23,367 nucleotides of DNA from IMG/VR virus record IMGVR_UViG_3300032093_000863, positions 1 through 23,367 of that record. One strand, given 5' to 3'. Source of the stretch: a virus. A program made the position numbers and the translations under genes. Shown here piece after piece: positions 1-6,539 of this stretch. The notes under the pieces were generated by a model, which worked only from the letters and a program-made list of their open reading frames with translations, did not search any database and had not been told where the DNA came from. The first letter of the stretch is position 1. Every line of letters starts with the position of its first letter.

Positions 1-2
1 AT

Positions 3-578
3 ATTAAGAATGCATTTGAAAAGTTGGTAGAAAATGTATTCAACACATTCAAATTTACATATTTTGATAATAGTCCAATTGAAATTCAAAAAGAAACTGT
101 TGCGCATTTAGTTTCTAACATGAATAAATTTGAAGAAGGTAAAGGAAAAGCATTCAGTTATTTTAGTATAGTTGCTAAAAACTATCTCATTTTTCATAAT
201 AACGGTAATTATAAAAAATACAATCAACATGTAAACATTGCAGATACTCCAAGTGAATCTTCAGTGTGTTTACAGACAGTTGATGCACATCATAAAGATG
301 TAGAAACCAATGAATTTCTTAAGTTGATGGTTGATTATTGGGAAAGAAATGTTGGTCGTATTTTTACTAAACAAAGAGATTTAAATATTGCTAATGCAGT
401 AATAGAATTGTTTAGAAACTGTGATAGAATTGATGCATTTAATAAAAAAGCATTGTATCTCTATATTAGAGAAATTTCGTCATGTAAGACACAACAAATT
501 ACCAAAGTAATAAATAAAATGAAGAGTTACCAAAAAGTAATTGCTCAATCTTATTTAGATAGAGGTAAATTAAATTGA
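3..578 (+). CDS. 55: gp55-like late-transcription sigma factor, 5' partial
   Basis: The reading frame is open to the left window edge (codons from base 3), so the true start lies outside. The TTG at base 24 is only the first possible start inside the window. About 191 residues are visible. The stretch KAFSYFSIVAKNYLI followed by a basic, Asn-rich segment (NGNYKKYNQH) resembles the region 2 core of phage gp55-type sigma factors, where a similar aromatic 'F.YF...AKN' helix occurs. These proteins bind host RNA polymerase core and direct it to short -10-only late promoters. The C-terminal half (FTKQRDLNIANAVIELFRNCD, then a helical basic tail) could be a reduced region 4 or a phage-specific part. 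It lies just upstream of virion genes, which suits a late-transcription role. The family call rests on motif recall, not an alignment. Another sigma-like or DNA-binding protein is the alternative. Confidence 0.68.
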   Translation: MKNAFEKLVENVFNTFKFTYFDNSPIEIQKETVAHLVSNMNKFEEGKGKAFSYFSIVAKNYLIFHNNGNYKKYNQHVNIADTPSESSVCLQTVDAHHKDVETNEFLKLMVDYWERNVGRIFTKQRDLNIANAVIELFRNCDRIDAFNKKALYLYIREISSCKTQQITKVINKMKSYQKVIAQSYLDRGKLN

Positions 579-592
579 TAGTGTAATTATTC

Positions 593-622
593 AAATCCAT
601 ATCTATTTATAGGTATGGATTT
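593..622 (+). promoter_or_regulatory. Start-codon hairpin before gene 615
   Basis: Left arm AAATCCATATCTA (593-605) pairs with right arm TAGGTATGGATTT (610-622) through a TTTA loop (606-609). This gives 13 pairs, all Watson-Crick except one U-G. The ATG of the next gene (615-617) is within the right arm. The octamer TATTTATA (604-611) spans the loop. This is the longest and least A/T-only of the start-codon hairpins in the window. In RNA it should hide the start codon from the ribosome. Whether it acts in RNA or is a DNA site is not shown. Confidence 0.6.
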
Positions 623-977
623 AGATTTTGAATTGTATAAAGGTAAGAAATATTCAAACTTACTTAAGGATGTAGTAATCAATTCTGAACAGAAAAAAGA
701 CCAAATTGATATTTTGGTATCTGATCTCAGAAGTATGATTAAAACACCAAATGATGCTATTGTCATCGTTCCTCTTATAAAAGATTACTTGGATGTAAGT
801 GTGAGAAACGATGAACAATTAGTTAAATTAGCTGCAATAGTACAAAGATTGGTAAGTAACGATAATAAAGGGGCAGAAGAAGTAGGTGGATTATCAGAAG
901 AAGAAAGACAACAATTAATGGCTGAAGTAGGAAAGATTACAGAAACGATGAATACACCAATTGAAATAAAGAAATAA
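615..977 (+). CDS. Conserved small phage protein of unknown function
   Basis: This is a 120-residue soluble, mostly helical, charged protein with no signal peptide, membrane segment or cysteine. The middle (IKTPNDAIVIVPLIKDYLDVSVRN, with DEQLVKLAAIVQRLV after it) reads as two amphipathic helices. The C-terminus (LSEEERQQLMAEVGKI) is an acidic helix. The pattern is familiar from small proteins next to baseplate or packaging genes in large T4-like phages, but I cannot assign a function. The ATG lies inside a strong hairpin (593-622) and has no usable Shine-Dalgarno. The stop is separated from the next ATG by one base, suggesting coupled translation with the spike-like gene at 979. A chaperone, scaffold or small structural role are all possible. 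Confidence 0.8.
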   Translation: MDLDFELYKGKKYSNLLKDVVINSEQKKDQIDILVSDLRSMIKTPNDAIVIVPLIKDYLDVSVRNDEQLVKLAAIVQRLVSNDNKGAEEVGGLSEEERQQLMAEVGKITETMNTPIEIKK

Positions 978-978
978 T

Positions 979-2640
979 ATGCCATATTTTAATATAAAAT
1001 CTTCTCCTATTAGTTTTGGACAGTTAAATAACATTGGTTTGTCGGTTGGAAATCAAACAACTACAACCTCTGCGAATGAATTTTATGAATTGGAACCAGC
1101 AATTGTGTTGGATGTAATTTTGGATGAAACACATTCCGAAATAGTAAATAAAAGACATTTGGTGGATATTAGAAATATACCAGCAAACTATAAAAATGAA
1201 TTGCCTAATCAAAAAGATATAGATTACAGTTATATAGGTGCTTGTAGAGTAAGATTATGTTTTTCACAACAAGGATTGGAAAAAGAAAAGTTGTCATGGG
1301 CATTTCCAATGGAATCTACTGGTATAGTAGAATATCCATTATTAAATGAAGTAGTAATTGTTGTAAAGTATTTGGATAAATTATTTTATACGAGAAAATT
1401 AAATTTAAATGGATTTATTAATCAAGAATCTAATTTTCGACTTGAAAAATTTTATGGTAATAATGATGGAAATAAAGATTTAGTATCAGAAGACGGATTA
1501 AAAACCGAATCTGTCGAGGGTCCATTATCATTGAATTCATTTAAGAAAATTTCAAACAATCAAGTAAAAGGAGTACTTGGTTCATATTTCTTAGCAAATT
1601 CAAAAATTAGAAAATTGAGAAGATACGAAGGAGATACTGTTCTTGAAAGTCGTCATGGACAATCAATTCGTTTTTCTGCATATGATGATATAAGAGATAA
1701 TGATAAAGGTTTTTATTCTGATTATAAAGGCGATCCCACTGTAAATAAATCAAATGAAGGTTGTGGTAACCCAATGGTTTTAATTAGAAATAGACAGAGA
1801 AAATTATCATTGGATAAACCTATATCTGATAGTTCAAAACTGCCGCCAATTCCTGCAATTATAGATTCGCAAAAAAATGTTGGTGGTTTAATTGATGAAG
1901 ATATTAATCACGATGGTAGTTCTATTCACATTACATCTGGATTGACTAAATCTAAATGGAGAACAACTTGTTATAAATCTATATTTCAACAGGGAAAAGA
2001 AGAACAACCACTATTTTCACCAAAAGGTTCTACTGCATATAACTTTGATATAGAAAATTTAAAAGGCGATCAAATTGTAATTAATACAGATAGATTGATT
2101 CTAAGCAGTAGATTTGGTGAAACATTACACTTTTCAAAAGAAAGATATGGAATCGTAACTGATAGTGAATATACAGTTGATGCACATGATCAAATTGTAA
2201 TGACTACCAATAATAAAACAGTATTTAATAGTCCTGCAATTTATTTGGGACAATATGGTCAAACAAATGAACCAGTATTATTAGGACAAACTACAGTAGA
2301 TTGGTTATATGATTTATGTAATTGGTTACTAAATCACGTTCATTGGTATAATCATACACATCCAAAAACTGGTAATGCAAATCCAAATAAAACTCAAGAA
2401 TCGGTTCAAGATAAACAATTAAAGTTTTTAAGAGACAATCTTGACAAGTTAATGAGTAGAAGAGTATTCGTTACTGGTGGTGGTTATGCGCCAGGCGCAG
2501 ATGGTATAATGCCAGAAGGATTTAAAAATGCAACTGCACCAGTATCTGTAAATATAGTATCAGGTCAAGGATTGCCGGGAACATTTAAAGGAAAAGTAAG
2601 ACGAGAAGGTCCAGTAGAAATTCAATATGAAGAAATTTAA
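979..2640 (+). CDS. Baseplate hub/spike-like structural protein
   Basis: The product is 553 residues. The N-terminal ~150 residues look like an OB-fold or adaptor region (AIVLDVILDE, YIGACRVRLCF, then YPLLNEVVIVVKYLDKLFYTRKLNL). At about residues 217-232, EGDTVLESRHGQSIRFSAYD matches the 'GD...EGR.G.SIRFG' segment seen in hub and central-spike proteins of large myophages. A later part (DQIVINTDRLILSSRFGETLHFSKE, DAHDQIVMTTNNKTVFNSPAIYLGQ) has the short regular strands of a beta-prism or beta-helix spike. It ends with a WL..L..WL helix and HVHWYNHTHP (H453, H455, H459, H461), recalling metal-binding HxH of spike tips. I see no lysozyme motif, unlike T4 gp5. Its place directly ahead of gp25 and gp6 supports a baseplate role. 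The subclass is uncertain. Confidence 0.6.
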   Translation: MPYFNIKSSPISFGQLNNIGLSVGNQTTTTSANEFYELEPAIVLDVILDETHSEIVNKRHLVDIRNIPANYKNELPNQKDIDYSYIGACRVRLCFSQQGLEKEKLSWAFPMESTGIVEYPLLNEVVIVVKYLDKLFYTRKLNLNGFINQESNFRLEKFYGNNDGNKDLVSEDGLKTESVEGPLSLNSFKKISNNQVKGVLGSYFLANSKIRKLRRYEGDTVLESRHGQSIRFSAYDDIRDNDKGFYSDYKGDPTVNKSNEGCGNPMVLIRNRQRKLSLDKPISDSSKLPPIPAIIDSQKNVGGLIDEDINHDGSSIHITSGLTKSKWRTTCYKSIFQQGKEEQPLFSPKGSTAYNFDIENLKGDQIVINTDRLILSSRFGETLHFSKERYGIVTDSEYTVDAHDQIVMTTNNKTVFNSPAIYLGQYGQTNEPVLLGQTTVDWLYDLCNWLLNHVHWYNHTHPKTGNANPNKTQESVQDKQLKFLRDNLDKLMSRRVFVTGGGYAPGADGIMPEGFKNATAPVSVNIVSGQGLPGTFKGKVRREGPVEIQYEEI

Positions 2641-2642
2641 TT

Positions 2643-3599
2643 ATGATTAATAAATTAAAATCATTTGTTGACATTGATCCTGCTTTATCTGGTGCTCCAA
2701 CCGAAGGATCTAATGGATTGAAGTTTGTTACTGCGTTAAAATCCGATGTTTCCAGTAAAGTAGGTGGATCAATAGATAAATTTGCATCAAAAACACAACT
2801 TTCGATTGGTGATACTGCCGGTAATTTTGTTGGGGGTGCTATTGGCGGAGTAAGTAATTTTACGAAAGATGTTTTGAGTGGAGTTGATACGGGCATTTTA
2901 GGAAATGCAGCATCTAAAGTTTATGATGTTGCAGGTAATGTAGTATCAAAAGTTGATAGTGTTACGGGGGGTGTTATAGGTAAAACAACTGATATTGCAG
3001 GTAACATTTTAAATAAAGCGGAAAATATTACAGGAGGAGTAACATCAAAAGTTGGTATGGTTTCTAATACAATTACGGAAAAGACGGATGGATTAGTAAA
3101 TGTATCAGATTATAGTCCTTATAATTTTGATGCCAATAATTTAAAAGATAAAAGTATAGATCGTTTTACAGGAAAAGCGACAGACAAAGTTACATCAGTT
3201 ATAGGATCAACTCCGTTAGATGTAGTTGGAAAAGTAGAAAGTAAATCAATAACAGTAAACGAAAAAGTAGGAAGTGTGATTAACACCGTGTTAGATAGTA
3301 GTGTTGGTGAAAAAGTAGGTGGTTATGTAGGATCAAAAGTTGGAGAATCGGTTGGTTCTAAATTGGGAACTGCTATTGGTGGATATTTACCTACAAATAA
3401 AATTGCAAATACTATAGGATCAAACTTAGGAAGTGTTGGTTCAAGTGTTGGTAAATATGTAGGGAAAACGGCAGGAATTGAAACTCAATCTAAACTTAGA
3501 CAAACAATAGGAAAACGTGTAAAAGTCGTAAAAATACCAAAGTTACCTGACCCAGCTTCAATAAATAACAAAATAAATAATACAATAGGTAATATTTAA
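2643..3599 (+). CDS. Glycine/valine-rich repeat protein, probably baseplate-associated
   Basis: This 318-residue protein has low complexity in G, V, S, K, T, I and N, with no cysteine and no classic signal peptide. It contains a near-tandem 22-residue repeat: residues 95-116 begin DVAGNVVSKVDSVTGGV and residues 117-138 begin DIAGNILNKAENITGGV. A looser earlier copy starts near residue 58 (DTAGNFVGGAIGG). A second repetitive tract follows near residues 220-245 (VGGYVGSKVGESVGSKLGTAIGG), with glycine-zipper spacing. The C-terminus switches to a basic, proline-containing tail (KRVKVVKIPKLPDPA). Glycine-zipper amphipathic helices can insert in membranes or pack as bundles. A tail-tip or membrane-contacting role is thus possible but is inference only. 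It starts 2 bp after the spike-like gene and sits between it and gp25, so a virion role is likely. Confidence 0.72.
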   Translation: MINKLKSFVDIDPALSGAPTEGSNGLKFVTALKSDVSSKVGGSIDKFASKTQLSIGDTAGNFVGGAIGGVSNFTKDVLSGVDTGILGNAASKVYDVAGNVVSKVDSVTGGVIGKTTDIAGNILNKAENITGGVTSKVGMVSNTITEKTDGLVNVSDYSPYNFDANNLKDKSIDRFTGKATDKVTSVIGSTPLDVVGKVESKSITVNEKVGSVINTVLDSSVGEKVGGYVGSKVGESVGSKLGTAIGGYLPTNKIANTIGSNLGSVGSSVGKYVGKTAGIETQSKLRQTIGKRVKVVKIPKLPDPASINNKINNTIGNI

Positions 3600-3616
3600 T
3601 GATAATTATATAGAGT

Positions 3617-4099
3617 ATGAAAAGTAATGAATTAAAAGAACTAATTAGATCTGTGATTAAAGAAGAGTTGAATAAAACATTACCTACTTTAATTCCAAAA
3701 GTATTAACGGAAATATTGGCAGGCAATCAATCCAATGTAATTCAATCTAATGAACAGACAATTTTAACTAAAACTGTAGTAAAAGAATCGGTTCAAAAGC
3801 CAAAAGAAATTAAAAAGTATTCAAGTAACCCAATTTTAAATGATATTTTGAATCAAACAGTAGTTAAAATACCAAGTGAAGGTTCAATGGCTGGCCTTGA
3901 TTCTTCATTTAAATCACAAACATTTGCTGGTATGCAAATGAATGAATCCGTAGAAACACCACAACCAGCTGCTCCTGTAACAGAAGAACAAGGTAAAGTG
4001 ATGAATGTTCTTAATAGGGATTTTAGAAGTTTAATGAAAGCAGTAGATAAAAAGAAACAATCCGGAAGTATAGGTTCTGGAATGGTATCAATGGGATAA
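3617..4099 (+). CDS. Small helical phage protein, unknown function
   Basis: The product is 160 residues. The first ~33 residues (SNELKELIRSVIKEELNKTL and on to LTEIL) form a clear amphipathic helix of the 'LK.LIR..I.EEL' type common at the N-terminus of small T4-like phage proteins. The middle is polar and probably disordered (Q/N/S/P-rich, with ETPQPAAPVTEEQGK). The C-terminal ~30 residues contain another helix (VMNVLNRDFRSLMKAVDKKK) and a glycine/serine tail. No catalytic motif is visible. The start ATG follows TAGAGT, the same six bases that precede the ATG at 6537. One base separates its stop from the gp25 ATG, so it is probably translated with the baseplate genes. A baseplate assembly factor or minor structural protein is the most reasonable guess. 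Confidence 0.75.
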   Translation: MKSNELKELIRSVIKEELNKTLPTLIPKVLTEILAGNQSNVIQSNEQTILTKTVVKESVQKPKEIKKYSSNPILNDILNQTVVKIPSEGSMAGLDSSFKSQTFAGMQMNESVETPQPAAPVTEEQGKVMNVLNRDFRSLMKAVDKKKQSGSIGSGMVSMG

Positions 4100-4100
4100 T

Positions 4101-4496
4101 ATGAATCCAATAGGACTAACATTACCTCTTCAAATTGGTAAAAATGGATATTTTCAACAGAGTTATGATACATTAACTCAAGTAAAATCCAACATTACTA
4201 ATTTTTTAAGAACCAAAAAAGGTGAACGTAGAATGAATCCAAACTTTGGTTCTGGATTGCAAGAGTATTTATTTGAACAAAATATAGAAGAATCTCCTGA
4301 TATAATAAAACAGATTATAACGGACGAAGTTAAAAATTATGTACCAGGCGTAATAGTAAATAAAGTTGATATTAACATAGCAAATCAAGAAAAAAATAAA
4401 CTTACAGATAGTTATATATTATATATAAAAATACAATTTACGATTAATAATCAAACGGATACACTTAGTTTGAGAATTAGTCAAAATAATATATAA
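4101..4496 (+). CDS. 25: Baseplate wedge subunit, gp25-like
   Basis: The 131 residues match the gp25 / GPW family of contractile-tail baseplates in length and pattern: an N-terminal 'LPLQIGKNGYFQQS' strand, then helix TLTQVKSNITNFLRTKKGER, then the hallmark R-M-N-P-x-F-G-S-G-L segment and a helix ending in LFEQ. A second half (IIKQIITDEVKNYVPGVIVNKVDI) follows, with C-terminal beta strands. In T4, gp25 sits in the baseplate wedge core next to gp6, gp7 and gp53 and links the wedge to the sheath start. The gene begins one base after the preceding stop, and gp6 begins 2 bp after its own stop, the usual 25-6 order. The lysozyme name sometimes given to this family is not supported by visible catalytic residues. 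Confidence 0.94.
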   Translation: MNPIGLTLPLQIGKNGYFQQSYDTLTQVKSNITNFLRTKKGERRMNPNFGSGLQEYLFEQNIEESPDIIKQIITDEVKNYVPGVIVNKVDINIANQEKNKLTDSYILYIKIQFTINNQTDTLSLRISQNNI

Positions 4497-4498
4497 TT

Positions 4499-6481
4499 AT
4501 GGCAGACATCATACAAAAGTCTTTTAATAGTTCCCGTAGAGAAATTAAGTATCTTAATAGAGACTTTTCTTCTTTTAAAACATCTTTAATTGAATATTCA
4601 AAAACATACTTTCCAAGAACATATAAAGATTTTAGTGAAGCATCTCCTGGTATGATGTTTATTGAAATGGCATCATATATTGGAGATGTTCTTTCATATT
4701 ATACAGATTATCAATTTAAAGAAAGTTTAATGCCATTTGCAGAAGAAAGAAAAAATGTTCTCGCATTAGCAAATTATCTTGGTTACAAAACAAAACCAAC
4801 TAAATCTTCTACTACAAATATTGATTTATATCAATTAATTCCATCTATTAAGGATTCGAATAATAATTATATTCCGGATAATAACTACGCTCTCAAAATA
4901 AGAGAGTATATGGAAGTTTCTAATGAAAGTGGAGTAAGTTTTATTACAACCGATCCTATTGATTTTTCTCTTGATAGCAAGTTTTCTCCCAGAGAAGTTA
5001 CTGTTTATTCAAGAGACAATTATGGTGTACCACAATTTTTTTTATTAAAGAAATCTGCAAAAGTTATTGCAGGTAAGATTACAACCAAATCATTTACTGT
5101 TGGAGTTTCTGTGCCATTTTATAAAATATCATTGTCTGAACTTAATGTTGTAGACATAATTGATGTAAGAGATGGTGATAATAATAAATGGTATGAAGTT
5201 GATTATTTGGCACAAGATCTGATTTTTACTGAAACAGAAAATACTGATTTTACTAATAACACATATGTTCAATATTCATCTGAAGTTCCAAAATTAATTA
5301 AAAGTTTAAAAACATCAAGAAAGTTTGTTGTAAATGTTACTGCGAATAATGTAACATATCTTGAATTTGGTGCTGGTACAGATGCGACTTCTGATGAAGT
5401 AATTTATCCAAATTCCGAATTGGTTGGTGTAGGATTACAAAATATCAATAATTTGAATTTAAATTATGATACTAGTAAACTATTAAATTCCGAAACATTG
5501 GGTCAAGCGCCATCAAATACAGTGTTAACTGTACAATATTTGGTTGGGGGTGGATTGTTATCAAATTCACCATCGGATACAATCAAAAATATATCTTCAG
5601 TTACATATTTGAATGATACCACTGGTTTAACACCGTCACAAAATTCATTATTAACTACAGTTAAAAATTCATTAAGAATATCCAATCCTAATCCTGCGAT
5701 TGGTGGACAAAATGAAGAAAGTGTAGAAGAAATAAGACAAAATGCTTTGGCTAATTTTGGTTCTCAAAATAGAACAGTTACTGTTGACGATTATGTTTCT
5801 AGAATATATTCAATACCACCAAGATTTGGTTCAATTGCAAAAGTAATGGTAATACCAAATTCAGATTTATCAATTTCTACAAATCAAACACTATTAAACG
5901 GATTTGTAAATAATGAAAATCAAACAACATTGATCAATAATAGTTTAGAAAATAACTTTAGAAAAGTAAATTTTGATGTTTCTAATCCATTTAGTTTAAA
6001 TTTATATGTTTTGAGTTACAATTCAAATAAAAACTTGACACAAACAAATGAAGCATTAGTTTACAATATCAGACAATATTTACAAAAATACAAAATTATT
6101 TCGGATAGTGTTAATATTATTGATGGATATATCATTAATATAGGAATAGATTTTAAGATAGTAGTATATAATAATTTCAATAAAAAAGAAGTTTTGGACC
6201 AATGTCTTCAAAAAGCAAAAGATTTCTTTAATATTGACAAATGGTATTTTAATCAACCAATTAATACTAATCAATTTGAATTAGAATTAGCTAAAGTTGA
6301 AGGCGTACAGTCAATTGCGGAAGTAAAATTTAAAAATCTTACTCAAAATGATGGGGATTATTCTCCACATGAATACAACTTATCAGAAGCAACTCATAAT
6401 AAGATTATATATCCATCATTAGATCCATCGGTATTTGAAGTCAAATATCCAGATAATGATATTAGAGGTGCAGTAATTTAA
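4499..6481 (+). CDS. 6: Baseplate wedge subunit, gp6-like (baseplate J family)
   Basis: The product is 660 residues, matching T4 gp6 in size. The N-terminus (REIKYLNRDFSSFKTSLIEY, then FPRTYKDFSEASPGMMFIEM and a YIGDVLSYYTDYQFKE helix, then NVLALANYLGYK) is the typical gp6 opening. A central part carries the baseplate-J-like pattern of SVEEIRQNALANFGSQNRTVTVDDYVSRI, followed by AKVMVIPN. The C-terminus (IDKWYFNQPINTNQFELELAKVEGVQSI) is also typical of J/gp6 proteins. In T4 two gp6 copies per wedge form the ring around the hub and drive the baseplate conformational change. The ATG follows gp25 by 2 bp with no Shine-Dalgarno, implying coupled expression. A 55-bp gap after the stop ends this tight cluster. 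Confidence 0.93.
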   Translation: MADIIQKSFNSSRREIKYLNRDFSSFKTSLIEYSKTYFPRTYKDFSEASPGMMFIEMASYIGDVLSYYTDYQFKESLMPFAEERKNVLALANYLGYKTKPTKSSTTNIDLYQLIPSIKDSNNNYIPDNNYALKIREYMEVSNESGVSFITTDPIDFSLDSKFSPREVTVYSRDNYGVPQFFLLKKSAKVIAGKITTKSFTVGVSVPFYKISLSELNVVDIIDVRDGDNNKWYEVDYLAQDLIFTETENTDFTNNTYVQYSSEVPKLIKSLKTSRKFVVNVTANNVTYLEFGAGTDATSDEVIYPNSELVGVGLQNINNLNLNYDTSKLLNSETLGQAPSNTVLTVQYLVGGGLLSNSPSDTIKNISSVTYLNDTTGLTPSQNSLLTTVKNSLRISNPNPAIGGQNEESVEEIRQNALANFGSQNRTVTVDDYVSRIYSIPPRFGSIAKVMVIPNSDLSISTNQTLLNGFVNNENQTTLINNSLENNFRKVNFDVSNPFSLNLYVLSYNSNKNLTQTNEALVYNIRQYLQKYKIISDSVNIIDGYIINIGIDFKIVVYNNFNKKEVLDQCLQKAKDFFNIDKWYFNQPINTNQFELELAKVEGVQSIAEVKFKNLTQNDGDYSPHEYNLSEATHNKIIYPSLDPSVFEVKYPDNDIRGAVI

Positions 6482-6482
6482 T

Positions 6483-6511
6483 AAATTTATCATTAAAAGT
6501 CTTATAAATTT
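6483..6511 (+). other. A/T-only inverted repeat after gp6 gene
   Basis: AAATTTAT (6483-6490) and ATAAATTT (6504-6511) are perfect 8-base arms around a 13-base spacer. All pairs are A-T and no T-run follows, so this is a poor intrinsic terminator. In about 75% A+T DNA such a pair can arise by chance. It may simply flank the promoter-like TATAAATT next to it. Confidence 0.3.
6503..6510 (+). promoter_or_regulatory. Possible T4-type late promoter
   Basis: TATAAATT differs at one position from the T4 late -10 consensus TATAAATA read by gp55-type sigma. It lies in the longest early gap (6482-6536). Using T4 spacing it would start RNA near 6516, about 20 bases ahead of the ATG at 6537. A gp55-like gene is present at the window start. 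The motif is short and A/T-only, so this is only a candidate. Confidence 0.35.
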
Positions 6512-6539
6512 CATACTTATATTTATATAATAGAGTATG
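6512..6539 (+). promoter_or_regulatory. Start-codon hairpin before DNRLRE gene
   Basis: CATAC (6512-6516) pairs with GTATG (6535-6539). The inner TTATA (6517-6521) pairs with TATAA (6526-6530) around a TTTA loop, with TAGA (6531-6534) bulged. The ATG at 6537-6539 is in the right outer arm. TATTTATA (6520-6527) spans the loop, as at 604-611. It is weaker than the hairpin at 593-622 because of the bulge, but has the same loop and the same start-codon placement. Confidence 0.45.

Noticed and set aside
785-985. Minus-strand open frame of 66 codons opposite the 615 gene
   Set aside because: It lies wholly opposite a well-supported + strand gene and its junction, is low complexity, and all credible genes are on +.
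975-987. AATAT-GCC-ATATT at the ATG of 979
   Set aside because: It is a five-pair A-T stem with a three-base loop. It is too weak to count with the start-codon hairpins.
2635-2657. A/T hairpin around the ATG at 2643
   Set aside because: AATTT-A-ATTA / TAAT-AAATT can form, but every pair is A-T, the ATG is in the loop, and the arms sit mostly in coding sequence. I treat it as chance.
2585-2896. Minus-strand frame of 103 codons
   Set aside because: It is a shadow of the start of the glycine-rich repeat gene, with no recognisable motif and no room for a promoter.
3853-4173. Minus-strand frame of 106 codons
   Set aside because: It crosses two + strand genes including the start of gp25, and its composition is that of an antisense shadow.
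4101-4496. Lysozyme activity for the gp25-like protein
   Set aside because: The family is sometimes named that way, but no lysozyme catalytic pattern is visible and the structural wedge role explains its position.
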